A stretch of DNA of 64,000 nt. Origin: Aquibacillus sediminis (GTDB taxonomy: Bacteria > Bacillota > Bacilli > Bacillales > Amphibacillaceae). Numbering within the stretch: position 1 is the first letter of the stretch; each line of letters opens with the position of its first letter. The position numbers were made by a program, and so were the translations under genes. Below are positions 26,659-34,802 of this stretch, in pieces. The DNA lies in contig NZ_SZNM01000009.1 in assembly GCF_005870085.1 (NCBI RefSeq), positions 65,259-129,258 on the forward strand, read 5' to 3'. The notes beneath the pieces were generated by a model. It saw only the letters and a list, made by a program, of their open reading frames with translations, searched no databases and was not told the origin of the DNA.

Positions 26659-27249
26659 TTATTTAACATAAAAGGCTTTGGTTGCGGTGGTCATGAGTTT
26701 TAGGGTTTGTTCTGTCATGTATTCGGGGGTGGTTGGGAAATCTTCTTCTATCCAACGAATGATCAAGCCGGCAATGCCGTGAGCACGGTAGGTATAAAGC
26801 CACTTCGTATCGATGTCTATATTTTCATCCAGTTCGTACTCATATTCCTCAATAAACAGCTTTTCGATGGCCTTGGCGATTTGGAAGCGAAAGTTTGCCT
26901 GGATATGGTCACTTAGTAGCAATTTATAAAGGGATGCATTCTCCTGGAAATAGGAAAATAACGTGATGGTATGTACATTTAACTCGGTCATATCTACTCG
27001 CTCAAAGCTTTGATACGGTTTGCGGATTTCATTAACCATTTCACGTAAAAGATCCTGAATGATCTCCTCAAGTAGATGCTCCTTCGTTTGAAAATTAGCA
27101 TAGAACGTTCCCCTGTTATAATTGGCTTCTCGAACAATTTCTGAAATCGTTATTTGATCAAATTTCTTCCTATTTAATAGTTTTATAAACGTCTCCTTGA
27201 TCGCAGTTTTTGATCGTTGGACTCTTTTATCAAGTTGCTCGGTCATCAT
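26659..27249 (-). CDS. TetR/AcrR family transcriptional regulator
   Basis: A 196-residue regulator. N-terminal helix-turn-helix (about residues 12-58): AIKETFIKLL, ITISEIVREANYNRGTFYANF, the canonical TetR motif. The C-terminal part (about 70-196) is a variable ligand-binding domain with a TetR_C-type helical pattern. RBS AGAGGTGATAG before ATG 27249. It is divergent from the zinc alcohol dehydrogenase at 27427, and a perfect 10-base dyad lies between them overlapping the adh -35 region. It most likely represses adh and perhaps itself. Inducer unknown. Confidence 0.88.
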   Translation of the reverse strand: MMTEQLDKRVQRSKTAIKETFIKLLNRKKFDQITISEIVREANYNRGTFYANFQTKEHLLEEIIQDLLREMVNEIRKPYQSFERVDMTELNVHTITLFSYFQENASLYKLLLSDHIQANFRFQIAKAIEKLFIEEYEYELDENIDIDTKWLYTYRAHGIAGLIIRWIEEDFPTTPEYMTEQTLKLMTTATKAFYVK

Positions 27250-27332
27250 CTATCACCTCTGGATTTTATGTTTTGTTTCAGTTCGATTCACTAGTTTTAT
27301 TTTACTATACAATTTCCCTCCAATTGTACAGT

Positions 27333-27387
27333 AATAAACAATATACACTTATTGTTTATTGAAGCTTGTCAAAATTTGCAATATAGT
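27333..27387 (+). promoter_or_regulatory. Operator and promoter of the alcohol dehydrogenase gene
   Basis: Dyad AATAAACAAT (27333-27342) / ATTGTTTATT (27351-27360), perfect arms, 8-base spacer. Promoter TTGAAG (27359-27364), 17-base spacer, TATAGT (27382-27387). The right arm overlaps the -35 box, so a bound regulator would block polymerase. Confidence 0.65.
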
Positions 27388-27426
27388 GAAATTATAAGAT
27401 ACTTCAAATTTAGGGAGGTAGAAGTC

Positions 27427-28374
27427 ATGCAAGGATGGCAATTCACCGGTACCAACGAACCATTGAAATTAGTAGAGAAACCTGACCCAATCGCTACACC
27501 TGGAACAGTGGTGATCGATGTTAAAGCGGCAGGCTTATGTCATACCGATGTAGGAACGTTACGAGATCCAGGCTGGATGGATATTTTAGCAGAAGTACCA
27601 ATTATTCTAGGCCATGAAATTGCTGGTGTTATTTCTGAAGTGGGCGAAGGTGTAACCGATTATAAAGTTGGCGATCGCGTTGGGGTTTGTCCGGTCGGAA
27701 AAGACGGACTAGGACCTGGCAATGGCCGTGATGGTGGCTATGCCAATAAAGTACTTGTACCTGCTGTTGATTTAGTTCCAATGCCAGACGAAATCAGCTT
27801 TGGACAAGCCGCTGCTGGAACCGATGCAGGCATGACCTCCTATCATGCAATGTTCCAAAAAGGTGGAGCAAAAGCAGGCATGAAAGTCGGCATCATTGGA
27901 ATTGGCGGGTTAGGACAAATGGCTGCACGTGCCGCTGTTGTCGCTGGTTGCGAAGTGTATGCAGCAGACTTAAGTGCAGATGCCCGTAAAGTAGCAAAAG
28001 AAATTGGTTGTAAGGAAGTCTATGAAAATGTCAGCGATTTAGCAGAAATTGCTCCAGAATTAATCGTCGATTACGCTGGTTTTGGTACCACAACTGCCGA
28101 TGCGATCGATGCAGTCGGAGTTGGTGGGACAGTGGTGCTCGTTGGGATGGGAAAACTATCCTCCACCATTAATACTAGTAGCATGATATTAAAATCTGTA
28201 CAACTAAAAGGTAGTGTTGGCGGGACAGTAGAAGATGTTGCTGCCGTTTATGATTTAATGGCAAAAGGACATCTTGACCCAGTCCTATCCGAAATTACCT
28301 TTGACGAAATACCAGAAGGCCTCGAACGCCTAGAGCGCCACGAAATAACCGGACGACTAGTAGCAAACCTATAG
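27427..28374 (+). CDS. Zinc-type alcohol dehydrogenase (MDR family)
   Basis: A 315-residue medium-chain dehydrogenase. Catalytic zinc ligands are visible in GLCHTD near residue 37 and GHEIAG near 62; the NAD(P)-binding motif GIGGLGQMA lies near 155. The loop that normally holds four structural-zinc cysteines reads CPVGKDGLGPGNGRDGG, so the structural zinc site is missing. Start ATG 27427 follows AGGGAGGTAGAAGTC; a 25-codon upstream extension from 27352 lies in the promoter. Divergent TetR gene, then a strong terminator at 28377. It probably oxidises an alcohol or reduces an aldehyde whose presence the TetR protein senses. Confidence 0.87.
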   Translation: MQGWQFTGTNEPLKLVEKPDPIATPGTVVIDVKAAGLCHTDVGTLRDPGWMDILAEVPIILGHEIAGVISEVGEGVTDYKVGDRVGVCPVGKDGLGPGNGRDGGYANKVLVPAVDLVPMPDEISFGQAAAGTDAGMTSYHAMFQKGGAKAGMKVGIIGIGGLGQMAARAAVVAGCEVYAADLSADARKVAKEIGCKEVYENVSDLAEIAPELIVDYAGFGTTTADAIDAVGVGGTVVLVGMGKLSSTINTSSMILKSVQLKGSVGGTVEDVAAVYDLMAKGHLDPVLSEITFDEIPEGLERLERHEITGRLVANL

Positions 28375-28376
28375 AA

Positions 28377-28410
28377 AGAAGCACAGGAACAGTTCCTGTG
28401 CTTCTTTCAT
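28377..28410 (+). terminator. Terminator of the alcohol dehydrogenase gene
   Basis: GAAGCACAGGAA pairs with TTCCTGTGCTTC, followed by TTTCATTCC, starting two bases after the stop codon. Confidence 0.9.
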
Positions 28411-28416
28411 TCCTCC

Positions 28417-28474
28417 TGGGACATGGGGACAGGGTAACTGTCCCAGTTATTCAATTATCAGTTTATTTGATTTA
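28417..28474 (+). repeat. GGGACA-family palindrome, long form
   Basis: Nearly identical to 24133-24190 including the TTATTCAATTATCAG tail. It lies just behind the adh terminator, again at a gene 3' end. Confidence 0.88.
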
Positions 28475-28564
28475 AGTGTAACTAGGTTTGCTAGGCTGCC
28501 ACCTAGTGGGCATATTAATTCAAATTCACGTAATCCGAAGTTTGTTGCTGGCGATTCCTAAAAA

Positions 28565-28612
28565 AAAGGAGAGTTGGCCATTTTATTTTATATAAAATGG
28601 TCAACTCTCTTG
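28565..28612. terminator. Large hairpin (GGAGAGTTGGCCATTTT family)
   Basis: AAGGAGAGTTGGCCATTTTA... pairs with ...AAAATGGTCAACTCTCTT over about 17 base pairs; T-rich on the right. It lies past the Spo0E-like stop and belongs with the hairpins at 29095, 40836, 51475, 57225 and 58505. Confidence 0.7.
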
Positions 28613-28628
28613 TCTTTTATTCGTTTCA

Positions 28629-28862
28629 TCAAAATGACGAATTTACTTCCAGCACCGGATCTGGGACAAGTGCCCTGTCCCCTTGTCCCATCTTCATGCG
28701 TTTGTTATAAATATTGATTAATTTATCAAGTTCTTTACTTATTTTAATAGTTTCTATATGGCTTAATCCCAGTTCTAATCCTGATTTAATCATCTCTTGT
28801 CTTTTGTTCTGTATTGTTTTATTCAGGGTGGATTGGTCGAGGAGCATTGTATTATTGTCCAT
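28629..28862 (-). CDS. Spo0E-like aspartyl-phosphate phosphatase with repeat-derived tail
   Basis: A 77-residue protein of the Spo0E-like family that dephosphorylates response regulators such as Spo0A. The core (about residues 15-55) has a helical pair and the signature SKELDKLINIYNKR, equivalent to the SxxLD motif of Spo0E proteins. Family members usually end soon after this. Here about 20 more residues follow, and GQGDRALVP inside them is the translation of a GGGACA palindrome at 28672-28690. The original 3' end was evidently overwritten or extended by a repeat. The ATG is preceded by GGAAGGGAATTTC. Monocistronic. Confidence 0.78.
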   Translation of the reverse strand: MDNNTMLLDQSTLNKTIQNKRQEMIKSGLELGLSHIETIKISKELDKLINIYNKRMKMGQGDRALVPDPVLEVNSSF

Positions 28863-29432
28863 ATGAAATTCCCTTCCTTATTTGCGCCGTTCTTTCGTCA
28901 CTCTCAACACAAAAATGGCACCATGTGTTTATTGATTATAAAAAACGGGTAAATATAAGTTAATTCATACAAGTTATTTTAAATGAATTGAATAATTTTT
29001 CAATACCTTTCACAAAATTTTTTCTATTTATCTAAGGACACGGTGATTAGGCACCAAATAACTTTTCTCCACTAGATATGTAATAAAGCGTAAAAAAGAG
29101 AGCTGACCATTCTATTCGTTTCACCGAAATGAGGATTTTGCTCCTTGTATTAGAACTGGGACTTGTCCCACTTCCTTTAATTTAGAACTGCAACAGAAAG
29201 CAGGAGACCTATCTCGCTGCTTTCTATTTCTGATCACTCCTCCTGTAGTTTTGTTCATCATTCGCACTCTTTTGATCACTCCTACCCTCTTTCTGTTCAC
29301 CAATCACACTCTTTTGTTCACCCCCACCTCTTTCTGTTCACCAATCCAATCACTCTTCTGATCACTTCCACTCCAGTCCAAATTCACTCCAACAACCACT
29401 ACTCCCCCACAACATCAACCTAAAAACATACA
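28863..29432. other. Gene-free stretch with decayed repeats
   Basis: Contains a half-hairpin AAAAGAGAGCTGACCATT plus TATTCGTTTCACC module at 29092-29125 (compare 28565-28640), a minimal GGGACTTGTCCC at 29157-29170, and a degenerate pyrimidine-rich tandem at 29222-29370 with repeated CTCTTTCTGTTCACCAATC and TTTTGATCACTCC units. No gene recognised. Confidence 0.55.
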
Positions 29433-29466
29433 AAAAGAGGGCCAATCAATGATCGACCCTCTCTCT
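29433..29466 (-). terminator. Terminator after plsC-like gene
   Basis: AGAGGG (29436) pairs with CCCTCT (29457-29462), A-run on the left giving T-run on the minus strand. Confidence 0.65.
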
Positions 29467-29490
29467 CTTCCAACATCCGAAACCGAACGT

Positions 29491-30192
29491 CTACAAATGC
29501 TTCTCAATCTCTGTTAATACTGCTGATGCTAGTTGGTTGGTATCTTTAAATTCTGTTGAATTGATCGGATCAGCGTAATGGACAGAAACTTTTGCTGGTG
29601 TATGCTTACCTTTTTTCCCTATCAATTTGTAAGAATCCTTAATCGTCACAGGAACAACTTTAACCCCTGCTTTAATCGCAATTCGTAAACTTCCCGCTTT
29701 AAAGTCTCCCATTTCAGGTCCTTTACTTCTCGTTCCTTCTGGAAAAATTGCGATGGAATGGCCTGATTTTAAACTGTCTATTGCCTGATTAATCGCCTTC
29801 AACGAACTACGAGCGTTGTCCCTGTCGATAAACACGCACCCTCTTTCTTTCATCCAATAACCTAACAACGGAATTTTCTCCATTTCTTTTTTCGCAACAA
29901 ACGCCATTGATCGTGGGGCCGTTGAATATAAAATTGGTATATCCATATTCCCTTGATGGTTGGCAACATACAAGACAGGTTCATCCAAAGGTATATTTTC
30001 TGCTCCAGTTATGGTCAGGTCGGCACCTGAAATTTTAATTAAATTATTTGTACATTTTAAAATAATGTTATCCATTAGTTCTAATTTTTCTTTGTTCTTA
30101 CCTGCCTTATTTAATTTATTGATCGTAAATGATTTATTTGCTTTACTTAAAATATAACCCCACATGTATCCTTGAAATAATAAAGTGCGCAT
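29491..30192 (-). CDS. plsC: 1-acyl-sn-glycerol-3-phosphate acyltransferase (PlsC)
   Basis: A 233-residue membrane-associated acyltransferase that makes phosphatidic acid from lysophosphatidic acid and an acyl donor. The four family motifs are visible: VANHQGNMD (NHxxxxD, near residue 81), CVFIDRDNARS near 119, FPEGTRSKG near 149 and VKVVPVTIKD near 175. A hydrophobic N-terminal segment suits peripheral membrane attachment. AAAAGAGGAATAACG precedes the ATG. Monocistronic, unlinked to other lipid genes here. Confidence 0.92.
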   Translation of the reverse strand: MRTLLFQGYMWGYILSKANKSFTINKLNKAGKNKEKLELMDNIILKCTNNLIKISGADLTITGAENIPLDEPVLYVANHQGNMDIPILYSTAPRSMAFVAKKEMEKIPLLGYWMKERGCVFIDRDNARSSLKAINQAIDSLKSGHSIAIFPEGTRSKGPEMGDFKAGSLRIAIKAGVKVVPVTIKDSYKLIGKKGKHTPAKVSVHYADPINSTEFKDTNQLASAVLTEIEKHL

Positions 30193-30381
30193 CGTTATTC
30201 CTCTTTTCCGGTATGTTTAGTCTTTCACAATCATAAAGGATAGAAACACATGATAGAAGTTACGAATGTCATTTGTGGCTATTACATTTGTCATATTATA
30301 AGGAAAAAAACCGGTTAGTTTTTCTCAAAAGGGCTGCTGTCCGTTAACGCCCCATCGAATTTTGCCCTTTATCAGAAAACA

Positions 30382-30420
30382 AAAGAAGGAGCTGCCATCC
30401 GATCCGACAACTCCTTCTAC
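30382..30420 (-). terminator. Terminator of gbsA
   Basis: AAGAAGGAGCTG pairs with CAACTCCTTCT; A-run on the left provides the minus-strand U-tract. About 45 bases after the gbsA stop. Confidence 0.75.
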
Positions 30421-30463
30421 TATACTGTCCACTATAATGAACAACTGACTTTTTTAGGGAAGC

Positions 30464-31936
30464 TTAGAACCAGTTAATCGGTTCAGGTTGAAGGTTTTGG
30501 AAGATATGCTTTGTTTCTGTATATTCTTCCATACCTAACCTTCCCAACTCACGCCCAATACCTGACTGTTTAAATCCACCCCACGGTGCATGTGGGAAGT
30601 AAAGATTGAATTCGTTAATCCAAACAGTTCCCATGCGCATTTTGGCTACACAACGTTCAGCCTTTACAATATCGGATGTCCATACGCCACCAGCAAGCCC
30701 GTAGATCGAATCATTAGCAAGCTTTACCGCTTCTTCTTCTGTACGGAATTTCTCAACCGTGATCACAGGACCAAAAGCTTCATCTTGAACAATGCTCATA
30801 TCTGTTGTACAGTCTGTGAAAATAGTTGGTAAGTAGAAAAATCCTTTTTGTAGTTCTGGATCTTCAGGACGGCTACCACCTACTGCTAATGTAGCACCTT
30901 CTTTCCTACCTGTTTCTACATACTGTTCAACTTTCGCAAGGTGTTCGGCCGAAATAAGTGGACCCATCTGTGTATCTTCGTCAAATCCGCTTCCTAGTTT
31001 GAAGTTTTTCACGCGTTCAACAAGGGCGCTTACGAACTCGTCGTGAATACTCTCTTCTACAATTAATCTTGTACCAGCGGAACAGATTTGTCCTGCATGG
31101 AAAAATACCCCGTTTAATGCTTGATCAACAGCTGTCTCAAAATCAGCATCAGTAAAGATAATGTTAGGGTTTTTCCCACCAAGTTCTAATGCAAGTTTCT
31201 TCACATTCACACTTGCTGCTTGCATAATTTTCTTTCCAGTAACAATTCCGCCTGTAAAGGAAATAAGGTCCACATTCGTGTTACTAGATAACTCTGCACC
31301 AACTGTATTACCAGACCCAAGTACTAGATTCGCAACACCGGCAGGCACTCCCGCCTCTTCGATCAGTTCGAATACTTTAATGGTAGTAAGTGGTGTAATT
31401 TCACTAGGCTTCATAATTAATGTATTACCTGTTGCTAAGGCTGGAGCTAGCTTCCAGGATGCTTGTAGTAATGGATAATTCCATGGTGTAATTTGACCAC
31501 AAACCCCAACAGGTTCGTGAACGACTCTACTAATAGAGTTTGGCACTGGAGAATCAATTAATTCTCCCCCATCTTTATCTGCAATCTCTGCATAATAACG
31601 AAAAACACCAGCAATATCATCCATGTCTCCACGGCTTTCTTCAACTGTTTTACCTGTATCTAAAGACTCCAATCTAGCAAGTTCTTCTCTATCTCTTTCA
31701 ATTAATTCTGCAATTTTTCTTACTATACTACCGCGTTCTGTTGCAGGTGTCGTAGCCCACTCGCCACTATCAAAAGTTTCTCTTGCTGCAACAATCGCGG
31801 CTTTCGCATCTTCCTCATCTCCCTCAGGAACAGTAGCAATAACCTCCTGATTATATGGATTAATAATCTCACGCGTGTTACCTGAAATCGCATTCGTCCA
31901 TTCACCGTTTATGTATTGTTGTTGTTTTAAACCCAA
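30464..31936 (-). CDS. gbsA: Betaine aldehyde dehydrogenase
   Basis: About 490 residues, very close to Bacillus subtilis GbsA over its whole length. It oxidises betaine aldehyde to glycine betaine with NAD(P)+. Motifs: ITPWNYPLLQASWKLAPAL near 153, FTGGIVTGKK near 232, catalytic Glu in LELGGKNPNI near 255, catalytic Cys in HAGQICSAG near 288. A TTG at 31945 directly touches GGAG, so the TTG at 31936 (eight bases after GGAG) is the better start. Convergent neighbours are not co-transcribed; gbsR is divergent at 32227 and an 18-base palindrome lies 36 bases upstream of the start. Second step of choline oxidation with BetA at 35408. Confidence 0.95.
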   Translation of the reverse strand: MGLKQQQYINGEWTNAISGNTREIINPYNQEVIATVPEGDEEDAKAAIVAARETFDSGEWATTPATERGSIVRKIAELIERDREELARLESLDTGKTVEESRGDMDDIAGVFRYYAEIADKDGGELIDSPVPNSISRVVHEPVGVCGQITPWNYPLLQASWKLAPALATGNTLIMKPSEITPLTTIKVFELIEEAGVPAGVANLVLGSGNTVGAELSSNTNVDLISFTGGIVTGKKIMQAASVNVKKLALELGGKNPNIIFTDADFETAVDQALNGVFFHAGQICSAGTRLIVEESIHDEFVSALVERVKNFKLGSGFDEDTQMGPLISAEHLAKVEQYVETGRKEGATLAVGGSRPEDPELQKGFFYLPTIFTDCTTDMSIVQDEAFGPVITVEKFRTEEEAVKLANDSIYGLAGGVWTSDIVKAERCVAKMRMGTVWINEFNLYFPHAPWGGFKQSGIGRELGRLGMEEYTETKHIFQNLQPEPINWF

Positions 31937-31971
31937 ATCGATCAACTCCAGTTTTTTAATAAATTAAATAT

Positions 31972-31989
31972 GTTAAAAATTTATTTAAC
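31972..31989. promoter_or_regulatory. GTTAAA-N6-TTTAAC operator upstream of gbsA
   Basis: GTTAAAAATTTATTTAAC, perfect six-base arms. The same design occurs before the betaine-binding protein (32890) and betA (37406). Likely GbsR target; inferred. Confidence 0.6.
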
Positions 31990-32226
31990 GTTTTGCAAAT
32001 AGTAACATGTCTTTTAAAGACTGTCAAAAGTTAAAAGAAACTTAAAAGTTTAGAAAGAATATAAATTCACCAGACCGACTGTCAATACTGGGATCTTAGA
32101 CGTTTTTACTCCGATATAACAACGAATACCATTTGACATTTAATCTGAACGCTGTATCATAATTTTTGTAAAGAAGATTTAAAAAGTATTTAACACGCTT
32201 AACTTTAGATTAAAGGAGCAACTTTT

Positions 32227-32778
32227 ATGAGTGAATCTACTGAAGGGTCCAACAATAAAATAGAAGAGGCCAAAAATAAAGTCATTAGTGCTATTGCGGA
32301 GACAATGGATTTATATGGTGTAACACCAGCTGCTGCAAACTTATATGCAACGATGTACTTTAAAGATCAGATGACGCTTGATGAAATGCGTACAGAGCTC
32401 GAAATGAGTAAACCGAGTATGAGTACCAGTGTCCGTAAGCTTCAAGAAATAGAAATGGTGAAGAAAACATTTACACGTGGTTCTAGAAAACATACTTATA
32501 TAGCTGAAAAGAACTTCTTCCGTTCCTTTATGGTGTTTTATTGTCAAATGTGGGAACGAGAAGCAAAAATGAATATGGAAGCAATTAAAGAAGCGCAAGA
32601 GGATTTAATTGCGGTCATCAAAGATCCCACGAGCTCACCAGAGACGGTTGCTACCGCCAAGAAATACTATGATCAATTGGAAGAATCTAAAACCTATTAC
32701 AACTGGTTAGAAGATTTAGTCGCAAGTATAAGAAGTGAAAAAATATTTGAATTTTTACCTAAACACAAGCAGGATTAA
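32227..32778 (+). CDS. gbsR: Choline-responsive repressor GbsR
   Basis: A 183-residue MarR-like regulator closely matching B. subtilis GbsR: MTLDEMRTELEMSKPSMST (helix-turn-helix, about 55-80), KLQEIEMVKKTFTRGSRK (wing, about 82-105), FFRSFMVFYCQMWERE (about 110-128) and a C-terminal YYNWLEDLVASIRSEKIFEF. In B. subtilis GbsR represses gbsAB and opuB and is released by choline. AAAGGAGCAACTTTT before the ATG. It is divergent from gbsA and followed by the betaine-binding lipoprotein gene in the same direction. Repeated GTTAAA/TTTAAC dyads around these genes are probable operators. Confidence 0.93.
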   Translation: MSESTEGSNNKIEEAKNKVISAIAETMDLYGVTPAAANLYATMYFKDQMTLDEMRTELEMSKPSMSTSVRKLQEIEMVKKTFTRGSRKHTYIAEKNFFRSFMVFYCQMWEREAKMNMEAIKEAQEDLIAVIKDPTSSPETVATAKKYYDQLEESKTYYNWLEDLVASIRSEKIFEFLPKHKQD

Positions 32779-32889
32779 TAGAAAAGAAGTGATTAGGTAG
32801 TTTATAGTTTATCGAATGATCGCTATTGACTACCTAGCATATAGTATGACATTTGTCTCTTTTAGAATAGGGGTTCGTTTTATATTTTT

Positions 32890-32907
32890 GTTAAAAATAT
32901 TCTTAAC
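32890..32907 (+). promoter_or_regulatory. GTTAAA-N6-CTTAAC operator upstream of the betaine-binding gene
   Basis: GTTAAAAATATTCTTAAC, one mismatch from the perfect dyads at 31972 and 37406; 56 bases before the GTG start. Confidence 0.55.
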
Positions 32908-32963
32908 ATATTTAAAGTTTGGAATATTTAATATATAAAAACAACAAAGGGGAGTTTTGTAAC

Positions 32964-33857
32964 GTGTTTAAATGGAAAGAAAAACTTAGCATTATCTTAG
33001 TATTACTAATGGTAGCAGTACTGACAGCCTGCGGAAGCACTGAGGGGGAATCAAACAGTGAACAAGCAAGTGCAGAAGTAACGGATGGAGAATTAACGAT
33101 TGGCCAAATTAACTGGGCTGAAAATATTGCAGTAACAAATATGTGGAAAGCAATATTAGAAGAAAAAGGTTATAACGTGAAGTTAAGCGTTTTAGACATG
33201 GGTACTACCATGAAAGCTTTAGAAAGCAATGAACTAGATGCTAGTTTAGAAATATGGTTACCCGTTCAGGATGCAAACTACTTAGAACAGTATCAAGACA
33301 GTGTTAACTTCTCAGAAGAAACTTGGTATGACACAGCGAAAGTAGGATTAGTTGTTCCAACCTATTTAGAAGACGTTAATAGTGTTGAAGATTTAAATGA
33401 GCATAAGGATTTATTTGAGGGGGAAATTGTAGGTTTTGACCCTGGAGCAGGTACAATGGAAGTAACAGAACAATTAATTGAAGATTATAACCTTGACTAT
33501 GAACTATTAACAAGTTCTGAGCCAGCAATGTTAGCTGAAATTGGAAATAAAGTAGAAAAAGAAGAACCAATCGTGGCACCACTTTGGAGCCCGCACTGGG
33601 TATTTTCCGAATATGACTTGAAATTCCTAGATGATCCACAAAACACATTCGGTGGTGTAGAAAAAATCCACCATGCAACAAGACATGGATTTGCAGAAGA
33701 TTATCCAGAAATAAGTGAATGGTTTAAAAATTGGAAGATGGATGATGAACAAATTGGGCAGCTTATCAATGATGTAGAAGGCGCCGAAGACCCTCTTGAT
33801 GGAGCTAAGAAATGGATTGAAGAGAATCAAGAGTTGATTGATGAATGGATAAAATAA
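32964..33857 (+). CDS. Glycine betaine/choline ABC transporter substrate-binding lipoprotein (orphan)
   Basis: About 297 residues. Signal peptide with lipobox VLTACG, mature domain of the ProX/OpuAC type: IGQINWAENIAVTNMW near 45, LEIWLPVQDANYLEQY near 95, APLWSPHWVF near 205, with the tryptophans that form the quaternary-ammonium cage in relatives. GTG at 32964 is preceded by GGGGAG; an ORF extension from 32919 is unlikely. No permease or ATPase gene is adjacent, so it must share a transporter encoded elsewhere. Its location after gbsR and the shared palindrome suggest choline-regulated expression. A terminator follows at 33878. Confidence 0.87.
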   Translation: MFKWKEKLSIILVLLMVAVLTACGSTEGESNSEQASAEVTDGELTIGQINWAENIAVTNMWKAILEEKGYNVKLSVLDMGTTMKALESNELDASLEIWLPVQDANYLEQYQDSVNFSEETWYDTAKVGLVVPTYLEDVNSVEDLNEHKDLFEGEIVGFDPGAGTMEVTEQLIEDYNLDYELLTSSEPAMLAEIGNKVEKEEPIVAPLWSPHWVFSEYDLKFLDDPQNTFGGVEKIHHATRHGFAEDYPEISEWFKNWKMDDEQIGQLINDVEGAEDPLDGAKKWIEENQELIDEWIK

Positions 33858-33877
33858 GGATACTAGATTAAGGTATG

Positions 33878-33912
33878 GCTAGTCTCTCCTAAGGTGAGGG
33901 ACTAGCTTTTTT
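33878..33912 (+). terminator. Terminator of the betaine-binding gene
   Basis: GCTAGTCTCTC pairs with GAGGGACTAGC, followed by TTTTTTG. Confidence 0.92.
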
Positions 33913-33939
33913 GTAATAAGGAAAGTGAGCTGGTAGACT

Positions 33940-34272
33940 TACGCTCTACCGAGAGAACACCTGTCTCGGCTGATTCGGCTTCCTTTTTGCACTGAATCTA
34001 CCGTGAGAGCACCTGTCTCGGCTGATTCAATTTCCTTTTTGGACTGAATCTACCGTGAGAGCACCTGTCTCGGTTGATTCGCTTTTCTTTTTTGACTGAA
34101 TCTACCGTGAGAGTACCTGTCTCGGCTGATTCGATTTCCTTTTTGGATTGAATCTACCGAGAGAGCACCTGTCTCGGCTGATTCGCTTTTCTTTTTGGAC
34201 TGAATCTACCGTGAGAGCACCTGTCTCGGCTGATTCACTTTCCTTTTTGGACTGAATCTACCGAGAGAGTGT
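33940..34272. repeat. 52-base tandem repeat, about six copies
   Basis: Units start at 33940 (diverged), 33992, 34044, 34096, 34148, 34200 and a partial one at 34252; the spacing is exactly 52. Each unit contains GAATCTACCG(A/T)GAGAG, CACCTGTCTCGGCTGATTC and a TTTCCTTTTTGGA linker. GAATC/GATTC and CCGAGA/TCTCGG are inverted, so every unit can form one stem-loop. The single A/T difference at the stem alternates between units. No ORF spans it. The repeat begins about 30 bases after the terminator of the betaine-binding gene. Confidence 0.95.
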
Positions 34273-34575
34273 AAAAAATTAATGATTTTGCACACAAACA
34301 ACCACTCTTTCTCAATACGAACAGATGATGAACTATTTTTATTCTCGATTACGAGTTAACGGGTCCCTACGAAAGACAGCTTTCTCACAACTGTTATACT
34401 GGAGTTTATCTGCATGCAACAAAACAAAATATTTTTAGAAAACAGCACTTTTGTATAAAATTGCACCGGGATAACATTTACTATGGGTGCATTTCTGAAA
34501 CAAGGAAAGGATATTTGAAAAGTAATTGTTACATTGGAGTATGAAAGAAGATGTATTAAACGGAGCCATTCAACT

Positions 34576-34680
34576 ATGAAAAATGACAAAAATTATTTGC
34601 GTCATATTATAGAATGCATAGAGAATATTGAATTATATATCCCAAATGGAAAAGACGTTGGCTTCGCTTCAAATAGGTAA
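34576..34680 (+). pseudogene. HepT-like (DUF86/HEPN) toxin fragment
   Basis: A 34-codon ORF beginning MKNDKNYLRHIIECIENIEL and continuing YIPNGKDVGFASNR, which resembles the N-terminus of HepT/DUF86 HEPN proteins (YxxHIxxxIxxIExY..G). It then stops; full HepT is about 110-140 residues, and the catalytic RxxxxxH part is absent. No intact MNT antitoxin gene is adjacent. It is probably the remains of a MNT-HepT toxin-antitoxin module. Apart from it, 34273-34802 shows only a CCTC/GAGG hairpin near 34766. Confidence 0.5.
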
Positions 34681-34802
34681 AGATTTAACGTTTGGTAAAA
34701 TGTTTATTTCAGCGTGGCAAAAATCTAGTTATAGAAAAGTTCAAATGTTTAAAGGGGCATAAAAAAGACCTCAATTAAGAGGCCTGAGGCTATATTTTAA
34801 TG

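Noticed and set aside
33940..34272. CRISPR array
   Set aside because: The whole 52-base unit is repeated, including the part between hairpins; there are no unique spacers and no cas genes.
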